Shown here: piece after piece, positions 47,600-59,628 of the stretch | Layout of the letters: each line of letters begins with the position of its first letter | Numbering within the stretch: the first letter of the stretch is position 1 | Source: Glebionis coronaria | Lineage: Eukaryota; Streptophyta; Magnoliopsida; Asterales; Asteraceae | NCBI GenBank assembly: GCA_025667525.1 | Contig: JANFOE010000587.1 | Coordinates: 62,001-126,000 of the forward strand | Direction: 5' to 3' | DNA: 64,000 bases | Notes under the pieces: model-generated | The model's database searches: none | Told to the model about the DNA's origin: nothing | Seen by the model: only the letters and a program-made list of their open reading frames with translations | Made by a program: the position numbers and the translations under genes

Positions 47600-49164
47600 T
47601 GACGAAGGGACGTCCGCAAGGGAATCCCAGGAACACGAATCCTGCGAATCAGAAGTCCACGGGGGATGGGATACTCATCTCCAGCCAGTCCCCTGGCAAC
47701 CAAACAGGTGGAACGAATAACCGAAACGTTTTTCAGCCTTTTTTTTGGGGGGGGGGGGGCAGGCACATCTAGCAATACCCCACCACCAACCATTACCATG
47801 GTTAATCCTGATCCGGGGAGTGCGCCTAACGCCCCTAACAAGGAGCCGCACAGGCCATCAATCGAGACAGAATTAGAAGTGGAACCACTTACTGACGAAG
47901 ACCTCGCACGTGTTCTCACGTAGAACTTTGACAGGATCGTCCCGGGTATCGCGTCAAGGTTAAACCTAGGTAGGAACCTCCAATCTAGGCTCAACTTTGG
48001 CAGGACCGCGTCCGGCACCTCTCCTCAAACTCAAAAAAAGAGGAGGGCGCGCCCGCAGGAACGAACCCCCCTTGAGGAAAACCCTCAACCTCGAAATGTG
48101 TTCGAGCGCATAGGGAATCGCGTTATGCAGGAATTACTACAATCTCGTGATGAAGGAGATAGGTCCGACGGCTCTGCCGAACGCCCGGTGTTGGAATCAA
48201 CCAGGAACAATCGCCGCACCAGCGTGTGGGATAGGATGAATAGTGGGAAGAAAGCTCCTAGCTCTTCTCACAAAAGGGTGGTCCTCAGCCGAGAAGTGGG
48301 GCACCGCCCCCTCCTCCCGGCCCTTCGGGGTCGGATTCGGATGACCATCCCCCCAAGCGTCGCCGACCTAGGTATACTCCCCCACCACCATCCGACGATG
48401 AGGGATACTATGATGATCCCTACTATCAGAATGAGGAGGAGGGTCTCTCTCGCCCATGGTGTGATGACAGAGAAGATGCCTTCACTCTCCGCATACGGAA
48501 CTACTCTGAGGATAAGAAGCGCCGTATGCCGGCGTGTGTTAAAACATATGATGGATCTGGTGATTATGATGATCACCTAAAGATATTTGATACACAGGCA
48601 AAAATTGAACGATGGTCGATGCCTATATGGTGCCAGATGTTCAACTCGACCTTGATTGGTAATGCCCGTGATTGGTTTGAAAGGCTCCCTTCCTGAAGCA
48701 TTGATAGCTTCGCCGAGCTGTGCACTGCGTTAAAAAACAATTATACTTAGCGAAAGAAGTATAATAGAGATCCGGTCTCATTAGCAACCGTCAAGCAGCG
48801 GCTCGGAGAGTCTACAGAGGACTTCACGGAACGTTTCAATGACGAGTGCACGCGTACAAAAACGATGCCAGAGCTCCTAAAAATTTCTGATTATATGCAT
48901 GCTATAACGGATAAGGAATTAATTAGGCGCCTCAACGACAAGCGACCGGAGAGGTATGACGACCTCATGGAAAGGGTCAGAAACTTTGTAGAAGGAGAAA
49001 CTGCCGTAGCCGCGACATATCCTACAAATGGAAATCATAATTATCAATCGAACGACCAGCCCAAGAGGCAATCAGGGGCCAAATCACCCAAGGCAACGGA
49101 AGGATCTCGGATTACAAGAGTCAGAATAAAGGAGGGCGGTCGGATGACAAATTCACCCCTCTAA
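47600..49164 (+). pseudogene. Tat element B Gag
   Basis: The likely start is ATG 47600 (MTKGRPQGNPRN). The frame shifts at a T8G13 homopolymer (47739-47759), probably a replication slip. A proline/Ser-rich linker, then the Gag domain in broken frames (about 48540-49010: VKTYDGSGDYDDHLKIFDT, ARDWFERLP) and PELLKISDYMHAITDKELI follow. Stops and shifts occur near 47923, 48350, 48695, 48748 and 49090-49164. Confidence 0.75.
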
Positions 49165-49166
49165 AG

Positions 49167-50065
49167 ATGACTTATCGGGATATCTTGTTGACGGAGGGGG
49201 CGAACTTCCCAAGGCCTCCCCCAATGACAAATCTAGTGGACCGCCGTCAAGGAAATCGCTTCTGGGAGTTCCACAATGACAAGGGCCATGGCACAGAGGA
49301 GTGCATCCATCTTAAAAAGCACATTGAGTCACTGATCAAATCAGGCAAACTCAAACATTTGGTCAAGGATTGGAAGGATGGGAATGATAATAAAAAGTAC
49401 GATAAGAAGGAACCCCAAAAAGACAAACCTTCAGCCATATATATGATCCAATCTTGGCAGCTCCGCACAAAGCAGAAAGTTAGTCAAAAATTTTCACGCG
49501 GTAGAGAGATCTCATTCCCTCCCATTACGGCAAGCAACGTGGCTGATGCACCTCTCACGATTGAGGTAAGTATTGGAACACACAACGTTCGTCGTATGTA
49601 TGTGGACAGAGGATCATCGGCAGAGGTTCTCTACGAACACTATTTTGTACAGCTACGACCAGAGATAAAGAGTCAATTAGTGCCGGCCACGTCGCCGCTC
49701 ATTGGCTTCAGTGGAGATACTATCTGGACAATAGGACAACTACGTTTACTGGTAACCATTAGGGATAAAGAGCACTCCACCACAGCGTGGATGAACTTTA
49801 TGGTGATACGCTCACACTCCCATATAATGGCATTATCGGAAGACCAGGGATCCTGGCCATACGGGTTGTCCCGTCCACGACACACGGTATGATTAAATTC
49901 CCAGATGAAGGGGGAATTGTTACAATTTACAATTCGATCGTGCCAGCATCTGAATGCCACACCGTGACAACACCAGTCCAGCCTGTTCCCATTAAAGAAG
50001 GATCACCACCCCCAATTGGAAGGTGGCAATCCATCCCGACTACCCGGAACAAGAGGTGGCCATAG
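49167..50065 (+). pseudogene. Tat element B Gag tail and protease
   Basis: The His/Cys motif WEFHNDKGHGTEECIHLKKH near 49264 parallels the CEYHDDKGHATDEC of element A (first Cys replaced by Trp). The aspartic protease segment reads MYVDRGSSAEVLYEHYF, where element A has VDGGS, so the active-site Asp remains but the first Gly of Asp-Gly-Gly is Arg. A frameshift near 49805 moves the rest (YNGIIGRPGIL) to another frame. Confidence 0.7.
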
Positions 50066-50151
50066 GGGGAACGCTATCGAATAATGGGAAGAGGGCCATG
50101 TGCTCTCTCCTAAAATAAAACCTTGATGTATTCGCATGGGAGCCTAAGCAT

Positions 50152-51444
50152 ATGCCAGGTGTGCCGTGTTCGATAGCAGAACATAAACTTCAAATCCGCC
50201 AGGGATATCCCCCGGTTAAGCAAAAGAAACGCGGTCAAGCAGCAGAACGTAGCAAGGTTATACTGGAGGAGGTACGGAAATTGGTGGATGCAAGAATTAT
50301 GCGCGAGGTATATTACCATGAATGGTTATCCAACCCAGTCATGGTCAAGAAACATGACGGAAGCTGGCGCATGTGTGTGGACTTTACGGACTTGAACAAA
50401 GCTTGTCCTCAAGACTGTTATCCTTTACCGGAAATTGATTGGAAGGTGGAATCCTTATGCGGATACCCTTTCAAATGTTTTTTAGATGCATACAAAGGAT
50501 ACCATCATATTCAGATGGCGGAGGATGACGAGGAGAAAACGGCGTTCCACACTAGTCAGGGCGTGTATTGCTACACAAAAATGTCGTTCGGGCTAAAGAA
50601 CGCCAGAGCGACATATCAGCGACTTGTTGATAAAGCCTTCGACTCCCAAATAGGACGTAATATCGAGGTCTATGTTGACGATCTGGTCATCAAGAGCCAT
50701 ACGGAGGAGGCACTTCTCCGCGATGTCCAGGAGACCTTTGATACGTTGAGAAAAATCAACATGAAACTGAATCCAAAAAAGTGTACGTTTGGGGCAACCG
50801 AAGGCATGTTCCTTGGGTACATGGTCAATACAAACGGCATCAAGCCTTGTCTGGAGAAGGCGGACGCCGTAATACAGCTACCATCCCCTCGGACACGCAA
50901 GGAGGTACAATCACTCAATGGGAAGCTGACCGGGCTCAACAGATTCTTGTCCAAATTCGTGGAGAAGTCATTACCTCTATTTAAAATACTCAAGAAGTGT
51001 TTAAAGAAAGGAGACTTCCACTGGACAAAGGAGGTAGAGGAAGCCTTTGGACAACTCAAAGAACATCTTGCAGCTCTTCCCATGCTAGTGGTTCCCTGAC
51101 CTAAGGAAGAGCTCATCATGTATCTGTCTGCTACATACGGAGCAATAAGCGTGGTCCTCATGACAGATCGGGATACAGTCCAGACTCCGGTTTACTTCAT
51201 AAGTTGAGCATTGTAAGGGCAGGAGTTGAACTATTCCTCGATGGAGAAGTTGGTCTTGTCACTGGTCTATGCCGCGAAAAGGTTGCGCCGGTACTTCCAG
51301 GCGTACCCAATCGTGGTCATTACTGATCAACCAATAAAGCAGATAATATCTAGGCCGGATGTGGCCGGGAGGCTACAAAAATGGACCGTCCTCTTAGGCG
51401 AACATAACATTTCCTATCGACCAAGGACAACGGTCAAGGGCTAA
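50152..51444 (+). pseudogene. Tat element B reverse transcriptase and first RNase H
   Basis: RT motifs: WRMCVDFTDLNKACP, CFLDAYKGYHHIQMA, MSFGLKNARATYQRL, YVDDLVIKSH (active site, near 50672) and FGATEGMFLGYMV. A TGA at 51097-51099 and a stop at about 51206 precede the gypsy-type RNase H (ELNYSSMEKLVLSLVYAAKR, RLQKWTVLLGEHNISYRP). A TAA at 51442-51444 then follows. Copies RNA to DNA in the particle if intact. Confidence 0.85.
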
Positions 51445-51447
51445 ATT

Positions 51448-52449
51448 TTGGCAGATTTCCTAATTGAGAAACCTGAGGAGGACAGACCAATGGTTCAGAA
51501 AGAGGAAATTCCAGCGGAACCATGGGTTTTGTTTACTGACGGATCTTCGTGCACGGACGGATCAGGAGCTGGCCTCATTCTCACGAATCCAAAAGGAATG
51601 GAGTTTACCTACGCCTTGCGTTTTGAGTTTACAGCCACAAATAATGAGGCAAAATATCAAGCATTGATAGCAGGTTTAAAAATCACCGCTAGGATGGGAG
51701 TCCGCAACCTTGAGGCCTACGTGGACTCACGGCTTGTCGCGAATCACATCCTAGGAGGTTACATAGCCAAGGAGGATAACATGATCCAATACTTGGAGAA
51801 AGTCAAGTCACTCATAGCTACTTTTAGGAAGTTTTCTATCAAACAAGTACCAAGAGGTGAAAACAAGAAGGCGGATGCTCTTAGCAAGATTGCGTCTACA
51901 AGCTTCGCCCATTTATCCAAACAAGTCTTGGTGGAAATACTCAAGGAAAAATCTATTACAGGAGGGGAAATCACAACTATAGTTGAGGAAGAGGGACCTA
52001 CATGGATGACCCCGATCATCAGCTATTTAACTGATGAAACCCTTCCAGACGATGAAAAGGCGGCACGACGTATCAGAAGGAAGTCGCAACACTTTGAGCT
52101 CCGAGAAGGTATTCTATACAATCGTTCCTTCCTACAGCCGTGGTTGCGATGCGTCGGGTCGCGCCAGGCTAGCTATGTGATTAGTGAAATACGTGAAGGG
52201 TCATGCGGTATGCACGCATGCCCCAGATCCGTAGTAGCACAAGCCTTATGCACGGGATACTATTGGCCGACTATGCATCAGGCTGCACGTGACATGATTC
52301 GTAAATGCAGTGATTGCCAAGTGCCCAGACCAGTACCGCGACATTCGCAGCAAGAACTAACACCCATCACATCCCCATGGCCATTCTATAAGTGGGGTTC
52401 GATATCGCAGGGCCATTTCCTGTTTCTGCTAGAGGTGTTAAGTTCTTGA
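51448..52449 (+). pseudogene. Tat element B archaeal-type RNase H and integrase zinc domain
   Basis: The second RNase H has LFTDGSSCTDGSGAGLIL, FTATNNEAKYQALIAGL, VDSRLVANHI and KKADALSKIAS, with the expected acidic residues. The integrase H2C2 domain follows (REGSCGMHACPRS, then DCQVPRPVPRH). A one-base loss near 52397 shifts integrase into the next frame. This domain is the one retained in element A. Confidence 0.85.
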
Positions 52450-53232
52450 TCGTTTCAATGGACTATTTTACACGCTGGATAGAAGCTAAGGCGGTTAAAT
52501 CTATTACGGGCAAACAGGTCAAAAAGTTTGTTTGGGAAAATATTGTGTGCCGCTTTGGTTTGCCATGGGAGATCATCTCGGATAACGGGAAGCAGTTCGC
52601 GGATAATCCATTCAATAAGTGGTGCGCGTCATTTAACATCACACGACGTTTCGCATCGGTTAAGCACCCGCAAACTAATGGTCTCGTGGAAAGGGCCAAT
52701 AGAAGCCTAGGTGAAGGCATCAAAGCACGCCTAGATGAACAAAGTGCCAAGTGGGTAGATGAGCTGCCGCATGTTCTATGGGCACATAGGACGATGATCA
52801 AAATAGCTAATGGAGACACTCCATTCGTGCTGGCCTATGGAACCGAGGCTATTATCCCAGCAGAAATTGGGATGCCAAGAATCTGCACGGTGGAGGTTAA
52901 TGTCGTCATGAACGATGAGCAACTCCGGATCAGTCTGGACTTATTAGAGGAAAAAAGAGATAGCAGCCATCAATGAGGCCAAGTCTAAGGCACGTATGAA
53001 AGCCTATTACGATTCCAAAGTCAATGGCGTTTCCTTCTGACCGGGGGATTTTGTTTATCGTGCTAACAAGGCAAGTCGCGCGGAGAACACAGGGAAGCTG
53101 GGTCTAAAGTGGGAAGGTCCGTATGAGGTCACGGAAGCTTTGGGACTAGGCGCATACAAGTTGCGTGATATGGATGGCCGTGACTTAGATCGTACATGGA
53201 ATATTTGCAACCTCAAAAGATGCTACCTCTGA
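52392..53232 (+). pseudogene. Tat element B integrase core and C terminus
   Basis: DDE residues are seen in FDIAGPFPVSARG, IISDNGKQFADN and NGLVERANRSLGEG. The core frame ends at 52976 by frameshift. The C-terminal part, GKLGLKWEGPYEVTEALG, continues in another frame to TGA at 53230-53232, after RTWNICNLKRCYL. Inserts element DNA in the nucleus if intact. Confidence 0.8.
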
Positions 53233-53937
53233 AAGGGCTATGGCCTCCGCATGGACACTTCGTTGTGGTCAACTTCAATGAAGATCCATGTATTTTTTGT
53301 TTTCATGCTTTCTAGGTTCTATTTTGTCTTAGGATCTTCATTATGTCAAAAAATCGTAAACGTTCTAATAAAATGTCGTGGTGCCTAGCTAGCTCCACGG
53401 CCTGTTCTTGTGCAAATTATTGTCTTATGTCTTTTAGATTTATTAATTATTATAATAATATGCCATTTCTTATTCATATGCATTCATTCAAATCGTACAT
53501 GTACTATTCGCTCCCAGGCGGGGTAAGAGGATTAAGTGAACCTAATAATTCAACTTGTCGCATAAGAGGGATGCAACCCCAGTGACGCGGATCATGTATC
53601 CTTACTAGACACCTTATTTACAAGACGTTGTAATAAGTTTCCGCATGCCGTACTTACATAGTCGCCGGACTTCGTAAAGACACACGCTGCACGTCTAGTA
53701 AAATATAAACTTAGTTTTATTCTTGGTAAGCCGTGACATGTCATGCAACACAGATATACAATATCTAAAGAATATAAACAAGTTTCCAACAATCAAAATT
53801 GTCGTGATTACCACGGACCCATAAACATGATATTCTAAGTGTTCAGATAGTGTTACAAAAAAAAGTGCCGTGGACATCCACGTCGAATATTTGTTACAAA
53901 CCAAATTGTTCAGAAATTGCATTAATAAAGGAACGCC
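53233..53937. other. Spacer between integrase and antisense gene of element B
   Basis: About 700 bp with no recognisable gene. Sense and antisense transcripts would converge here. Confidence 0.5.
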
Positions 53938-55350
53938 CTACATCGGGGGGAGAAACTTCCCTATCTCCCTCTGCTCTTCAGCTATTCGAGATAATGCTTC
54001 ACCATGGTCTTTCTTGTCCAGAGCCCGAGCCGCGTTCGCCTCCAACGCCTCACTTAATGTATGTTCACCAACCACGATCCTGGTGACATCCTCGTAAAGG
54101 GGAAGAGTGAGTTGGCTGGGGGAGGGTGTGAAATGAGTCTGGGAGTTTCCCTCACCTTGCGAGAATGCGCCTAGACTTAGTTTTTCCATGATCTCCTTGT
54201 TGGACGCATCCTTCGTAGACTCAAGCTCAGCCAAGAATGGGTACTCCAGATCCCGCATAGCAGCCATGGACGCAATCATCTTCTCTACGGCCCTAGTGTT
54301 GAAGTAGGCATGCTTAATAAAATTTTGCTTCTTCCTTATCAACTCTGCGGCCATGACCATACCCTCATGACGACCATGGTCGATGCCATCTGATAAAATA
54401 TCTACAAATTGTTGCACAAATTGAGGGGCCTCCAATACATTCATAACAGCTAGGCGCGCCCCATGACCCACCATCCACCTACGGCCAGCAATGACTGCTA
54501 GTATTTGAGGGTACAGCACCTCATCACGGTCGGTGTTCAGGGCGTCCAACCCTACATCCTTTTGCGCAGATGCCTCCATCAACTGTTCCAGCGCGGTCCT
54601 TTCTTTGGCTAGTTGTTCTTTCAGCATCTCCCCGCCTTGGACCAATGCCTGTGCATCTTCAAGCTCCATCAAGAGGGTGGATACTTGGTCAGTGGATGTC
54701 TTCGCCAAAGCTTCTGTGGCAGCCACCTGCATGTGATACACTAAGGTTAGAATGATGCATGATATGGACGTGGGTGTGATACTATATGGATACATGTCTT
54801 AGCTGTTGAAGCCTAAAGTTAGGCTTCAAGCTCGGCAACACGTTTGTCGTGGGCATTTGCATGCGCGGCTTGTTCTTTGATGGTGGCCTCAGCGGTGGCG
54901 AGTTGGGACTGGAGGGCTGCAATCCGGGATTCATTCTCTTCAATCATTTTCTCCCTCCGGCCGTTCTTCCTCTTTAAAGATTCAACATGATCCAGGGCGG
55001 CCTCAAATCTTACCCACATGGAGGTACCCATAGCCATCTGATGCACCAAGGCCCCATTATATTCATCTACTAAGTCTGGATGACTTAGTAAATTTATATC
55101 CTTTACTAGGCTGGGTGAAATACAGTGATTCAGGTAGTCCTGGCATTCTTTCGCGTCCCACATCCTAGAAGTGGTGGTTGTCTTTCACTCGGGGATAAAG
55201 TATGTGGGGGAGCCGGACACCAGAATTTCCTATGAAGCCGTGGGGGTACCTTCTTCAAAGGTCGGGCCAGATTTGGTTGCTGCAGCGTGAAGGACAGGTT
55301 CCTTCCCTTTCCTCGTCCCCTGGACAGGTGCGGCGCCAGCCTGGTCATCC

Positions 55351-55447
55351 CTGTAACAAATATTGTCATACACATAAGTATTATTACGAAAGGACATACC
55401 GTTTACTTAGAGGAGAGAAATAGTGAAGGCATGTGCGGATGACTTAC
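55351..55447 (-). other. Intron 2 of antisense gene B (97 nt, phase 2)
   Basis: Minus strand donor ACCAACAT|GTAAGT (consensus) and acceptor TTTGTTACAG|GGATGA. Joining AT to G makes Met and keeps an open frame of about 40 codons. Confidence 0.75.
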
Positions 55448-56081
55448 ATGTTGGTTTTCTCTAGTTCTGATGAAGTGGGAGGAATCTGAGTGACCGGCTC
55501 CACGGATGGGGGTAGCACGTTCTGATCTATGTGGGCGTCCTTTTGTGCATTTCCTGAAGCTTGATTTGTGCTTTCCCCAGATTGATAGAGGGGGTGGTCT
55601 TCGCGCAGTCTCTTGGCGGGGGCATTGTGTTCTCCTATCACGGCCTCGGCGGCTTTCCTTACCCTCTTATTCTTTCTACGGGTATGCTTTGGGATGGGTT
55701 GAGCTTCTTCCTCTTGCTCTTCATGAACTTGTTGTGCCTCCTCATCATCATCACCCAGCATCTGGTGGAGGCTGGATATAGTTCTCTCGATATTGTCACC
55801 CTGCTCCTCCTCATGAACATGGGTGGTTGTCTTCGACGGTGAGGAGGGCCCAACTTCATTCTCTAACATCATGGCGTCCCTGTCTTCATTATCGAAATCT
55901 ATGGGGGTCTTCAAGAGGGTTGTATCCTCCTCATCGGATTGGGGGTCAAGTACGGCTGCCAGGGCAACTGTCACATTTCTAGTGTATTCAAGAAGTGGTA
56001 GCTCATTTTCCCGTCTAGAGCGAGCTCCCTCCAGGATGGCCTTAGGATCTCCCTGGCGTAGGACTCTAAAGAAATTCATTT

Positions 56082-56155
56082 CTGCAAAACAAAATAGTAC
56101 GTTAGTTACGGACAACGCATTTATGTATATTTACGGATACGTATGTTATACCTAC
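56082..56155 (-). other. Intron 1 of antisense gene B (74 nt, phase 1)
   Basis: Minus strand donor GGCGAAG|GTAGGT and acceptor TTGTTTTGCAG|AAATG. Joining G to AA makes a Glu codon and keeps both exon frames. The alternative donor four bases on would break the frame. Confidence 0.75.
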
Positions 56156-57430
56156 CTTCGCCACGGCCTCTCCAAAATACAGGGTATCTGTTCGATGGGC
56201 CAAAGTAGTTATGACTAACCCCTAGCAGGCAAAGGAATGACTCGGGTAAATTCCTATGAAACCCTGTCCTACTCCTATCTATTTCTTGAGCGTGCTGGGC
56301 GTTGTATGTACCGGCCCGGGGAGGAAAGTCAGGGAGTAATCTATGCATATATACAAACTTAGTCGGCCATACTACTGCGTCAATAAAAAAGTAGTGGTCG
56401 TACTAGTTTTTCAGTGAGTCCATGGCTTTATTGTGACATGTGGGGCTGGTTGGGGAACGTTTCTTAAAGTAAAGCCAACCATTCACTAAGTTGGGAGTAT
56501 AAAACAACCTAAATAACTCTATGGTTGGGGGGATGCTTCGTGCACGGCATAGGATTTCGAATTGGCTAATCTTACATGCGCCTATGCAGTGTAACTGGGT
56601 GATATGTACATAATAGTAACCTAGTAAATCTACAAGGAATCTGGTAAAAGGGATGCGGAAGTTGGCCGCATAAAAAGAGACGAGTGTATAGGCAAATCTT
56701 TCCCTGAGGGGCCTCAGTTATAAGGTCCCTGACACCAGGGAGAAAGGGATGAAGGTTGCTAGGAATGAAGAAGTCAGAGCAAAACTCCCCTAGTCTTTCT
56801 TCCGTCATTACATTCAGCACGGATCTGATGGTATGGTTGTTCCTATGAGCCATAATTATTAAAGAATGATGAAAGGCGTGGTATTCTAACCTGTGTGGGG
56901 GAAGATCCGTACGAAAGAAGTTGGTGGTAAGGAAGAAAGCGTTAATGGCGAAAACCTAGCAAAAGACTGTGTGTCACACACAGCCGTGGGGGGAACCTAT
57001 TTATAGGGTTGCTTCGTTGGTAATGGTTCGTTGGATTCATGACACGTGTCTTCCACTAACCTAAATCGTGGGGTTAGGGAGGTGAGCGGTAAGTAAACAG
57101 TCAGGCGGAACCCATGGGTCACTTCTGACTCAGAAGATTGCGTCGCACGAGGTACTGACTGTTTGCACTTTGTTCAGTCAAAATGACAGATGAACAGTCA
57201 ATTGTGTCGGGATATACAGTCATACGTAAGACAATATTCAATGTTGCATTTAATGTGTCTTGGTCGTCACGTGCGGCTGGGGTACCATAGGGATAACTTC
57301 CTCACAAGGTTGCCACGTGCGGCCAAACCATGGTTTTCCAAATTCAAAATTTCAAGATGTTCTTTCTTGGTACGACCAAGGGGCATCTTGTTAGTCTAGA
57401 TATTACGTCTTCGGATGTAACAACTAGATT

Positions 57431-57439
57431 GAGGGGACA
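57431..57439 (+). promoter_or_regulatory. Polypurine tract of Tat element B
   Basis: GAGGGGACA directly precedes the 3' LTR. Confidence 0.75.
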
Positions 57440-58018
57440 TGATGACGTATGGTCCCCAACCGGGTCATGAACTCGGCCCACGGGTACTACCCGCATCCAG
57501 CCCATCACGAATGGGTTGGATTAATATCAGTTAAGCTTATGGGCTTGAATGAGCAGTGGCCGCGTAAAGTATGTGCGGCCCATGGCCTGGCACAGCCGGG
57601 ACAGGGTTAGACAGAATCACAATCTTATTAGGATTGGGATTTACCTTCAAGTATAGGATATACACCATAACTAGAAGATAACAATCAAGCTAATTATGGT
57701 GATTATCTTATGCTTGGGGCCGAAGTAACAGTGAGCCCGTTAGGGTTTCACTGTCTATATAAGGAACCCCCAAGGGTTCTACAAAGGTATTACATTCTCC
57801 ATACTCTCATCTCACATCTGATTCTTAACCCTAACCGATTACTTACTCTCACGCCGGAGTCTAATCGTGGGATACGCTCCCACGGTAATTCTAACGCGTG
57901 TTGCTTTAGTGTGCATGATCTCAACAAGTTATTCACTTGGTGCAAGAGACGGAGCCCAGCCTACCCGAATTAAGCCTAATTCAGGTCTAGCAAGGATCAT
58001 CCAACTTTTGTATTATTA
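57440..58018 (+). repeat. 3' LTR of Tat element B (579 bp)
   Basis: Colinear with the 5' LTR. The last five bases are TATTA instead of CAACA, and the TSD follows directly. Confidence 0.88.
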
Positions 58019-58023
58019 CCAGC
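58019..58023 (+). repeat. Target-site duplication of Tat element B (right)
   Basis: CCAGC, identical to 46950-46954. Confidence 0.8.
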
Positions 58024-59400
58024 TCCTCGCACATCCATGTATCATGACGTAGTAAAATTCCACAAAAACTTGTACGTATGTCTATAATCCACGATCAAAC
58101 CCATCCAACATACCCACATCTGCAGATGCTATGTCAGGTCTCGTGTAGACTACCTGATAATCCTGGATTCCAACCACATTTATATATGACCACTCACTAT
58201 TCTTTTCCACATCACAGTCCCGTGATAGACTACCCTCCAACGACAGTGCGAAGTGTCCCTTCAACAAAGTATGTACCAACTTTTCATTCTAAAACTTAGA
58301 CTGTGACACCCTCAGAGTATTACCACTCTGATACCTGATGATCTTAATACCAAGTATATTTCCTTTTCTTTAACCAGCAAACCCTTGGTAACTGAGATCT
58401 CAGCCTTACATCCTCAAGAAAATACTATACAATCTATATAGAGAAATAGATGTATTAACATACCTGGTGTATACTCCCAGTAATAACTGTATTTGTCGTC
58501 ACTTATTTTCCTGCAACCGTTACTGAGCACATACACATCTACCGAGTATCCATTTCTTCTTTCAATACAGTCATCCACTTGGAAAGAACCTTGTAAGTAA
58601 CTGTATCATTGAAAGTCAATGAGTCATGTGCATAAATCTTCTCCACTACAACAACTACAACAGCAGCATTATTACTGTCTTCTTTTTGCTTGAATAGTTC
58701 TCGTGCTAAGTACTGCTCCCTATCACGTGCTAGAGGATAATATATCAAATATTGAGTTTTTACTTCCTTTGGAACAACTACATGATCAACATTCTCCTGA
58801 GGTTCCACCTCAAATGCATGATCCTCCCGAGGTTCCACCTCAACTTCAACTCCTCGCAACACATGCACTGAACCTGTACCTACAACATAACCAATGAAAG
58901 TTTTCTCGTATTGCCCACTTTCATCAAAACCCATATTCATGTAAAGAACTCCCTTTGAAGTAACGTCATCTAACCTCCAAAGTTGATAAACATTCATACC
59001 TTTACGGTATCCCGTGAATATGCACTTGACATTAACCGGTTCAAGCATCCCTTGCTCAATACTAGCAAGCCAACCAAAAACCCAAACATATATATTATTT
59101 TCTTAAATCTAATCGCTGTTGATGGTGACCTATTATATAGATATGTAGACATGTTGTATCCTTTGTTCAAAAAACCATGGACAGACCAGACTAAATCAGA
59201 AAACAAAGTACCTTATTCAAGAGTGTCACATTCGTCTTCTCAACCAACCCATTCTGCTGATGTAACCCTACAACATCCAAATGTTTGGCGACCTCAATCT
59301 TCATACATTGTTATGTAGACTTCTGATTACAAGAATTAAAAACATTACCCGTCTTGATCTTCCACCCAGTCTAAAATTTTCTTGACTGCTTCCTACCTTT
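58024..59400 (-). pseudogene. Minus-strand copia Pol: integrase end and reverse-transcriptase fragments
   Basis: From high to low coordinates: an integrase piece with HQQNGLVEKTN (the catalytic Glu, about 59240-59270) and YNRSPSTAI (59100-59130); then LEPVNVKCIFTGYRKGMNVY to WMTVLKEEMDTR (58539-59048), the stretch leading into copia reverse transcriptase; then DYQVVYTRPDIASADVGM (58105-58165), the end of RT. The central RT with its YVDD motif is missing. The last codons before element B belong to RNase H, which continues at 46949. Confidence 0.75.
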
Positions 59401-59628
59401 GTTTGTCTTCCTGGTCACAGCCTGACCGTTCAGGGTATATACGTAATTAGTCATTTTTGTTCATGATAGTATCACTAGTGAACCCTTTATAACCTTGATC
59501 TTGCCCGACTGCATCTTCACGGTAAAACCCTCTGTTTCAAGAGTACACAAGGATATCAAGTTTCGTCTTAATTCCAGAACATACCTGACGTTGTCCAACA
59601 CAAAACTTGATCCATCCCTCATTCGTAC

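Larger units (their letters stand above)
53938..56853 (-). pseudogene. Antisense accessory gene of Tat element B (putative gypsy-type transposon domain plus coiled coil), spliced
   Basis: Starts at ATG 56853 (MAHRNNHTIRSVLNVMTEER), about 590 bp from the 3' LTR. The N-terminal domain includes FIPSNLHPFLPGVRDLI and GKICLYTRLF. A one-base loss near 56668 shifts the frame, which continues FYAANFRIPFTRFLVDLLGY and ends the first exon near SFLCLLGVSHNYFG. Exon 2 is acidic then basic (DEEDTTLL, RRKNKRVRKAAEAV). The last exons hold coiled coils (ESRIAALQSQLATAEATIKE) and EVLYPQILAVIAGRRWMVGH. Introns: 56155-56082 (phase 1) and 55447-55351 (phase 2), with a less clear third junction near 54820-54730. 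A TAG in place of Trp (near 56400) and a TAG near 55230 are visible. Product role unknown, but the domain layout matches element A. Confidence 0.75.
46955..58018 (+). mobile_element. Complete Ty3/gypsy Tat-type retrotransposon B, 11.06 kb, with spliced antisense gene
   Basis: 583-bp and 579-bp LTRs start TGATGACG. The order is PBS, gag, protease, reverse transcriptase, RNase H, second archaeal-type RNase H, integrase, about 0.7 kb spacer, antisense gene (53938-56853, minus), polypurine tract, 3' LTR. The dual RNase H marks the Tat lineage. The 5-bp TSD CCAGC is intact and the interrupted copia RNase H reading joins across it. By hand count the LTRs differ at about 28 sites plus one small indel (roughly 95% identity), mostly transitions, so the insertion is not very recent. 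Confidence 0.92.

Noticed and set aside
50670..51161. 163-codon minus-strand ORF in the RT of element B
   Set aside because: Antisense shadow of reverse transcriptase; composition follows the sense codons.
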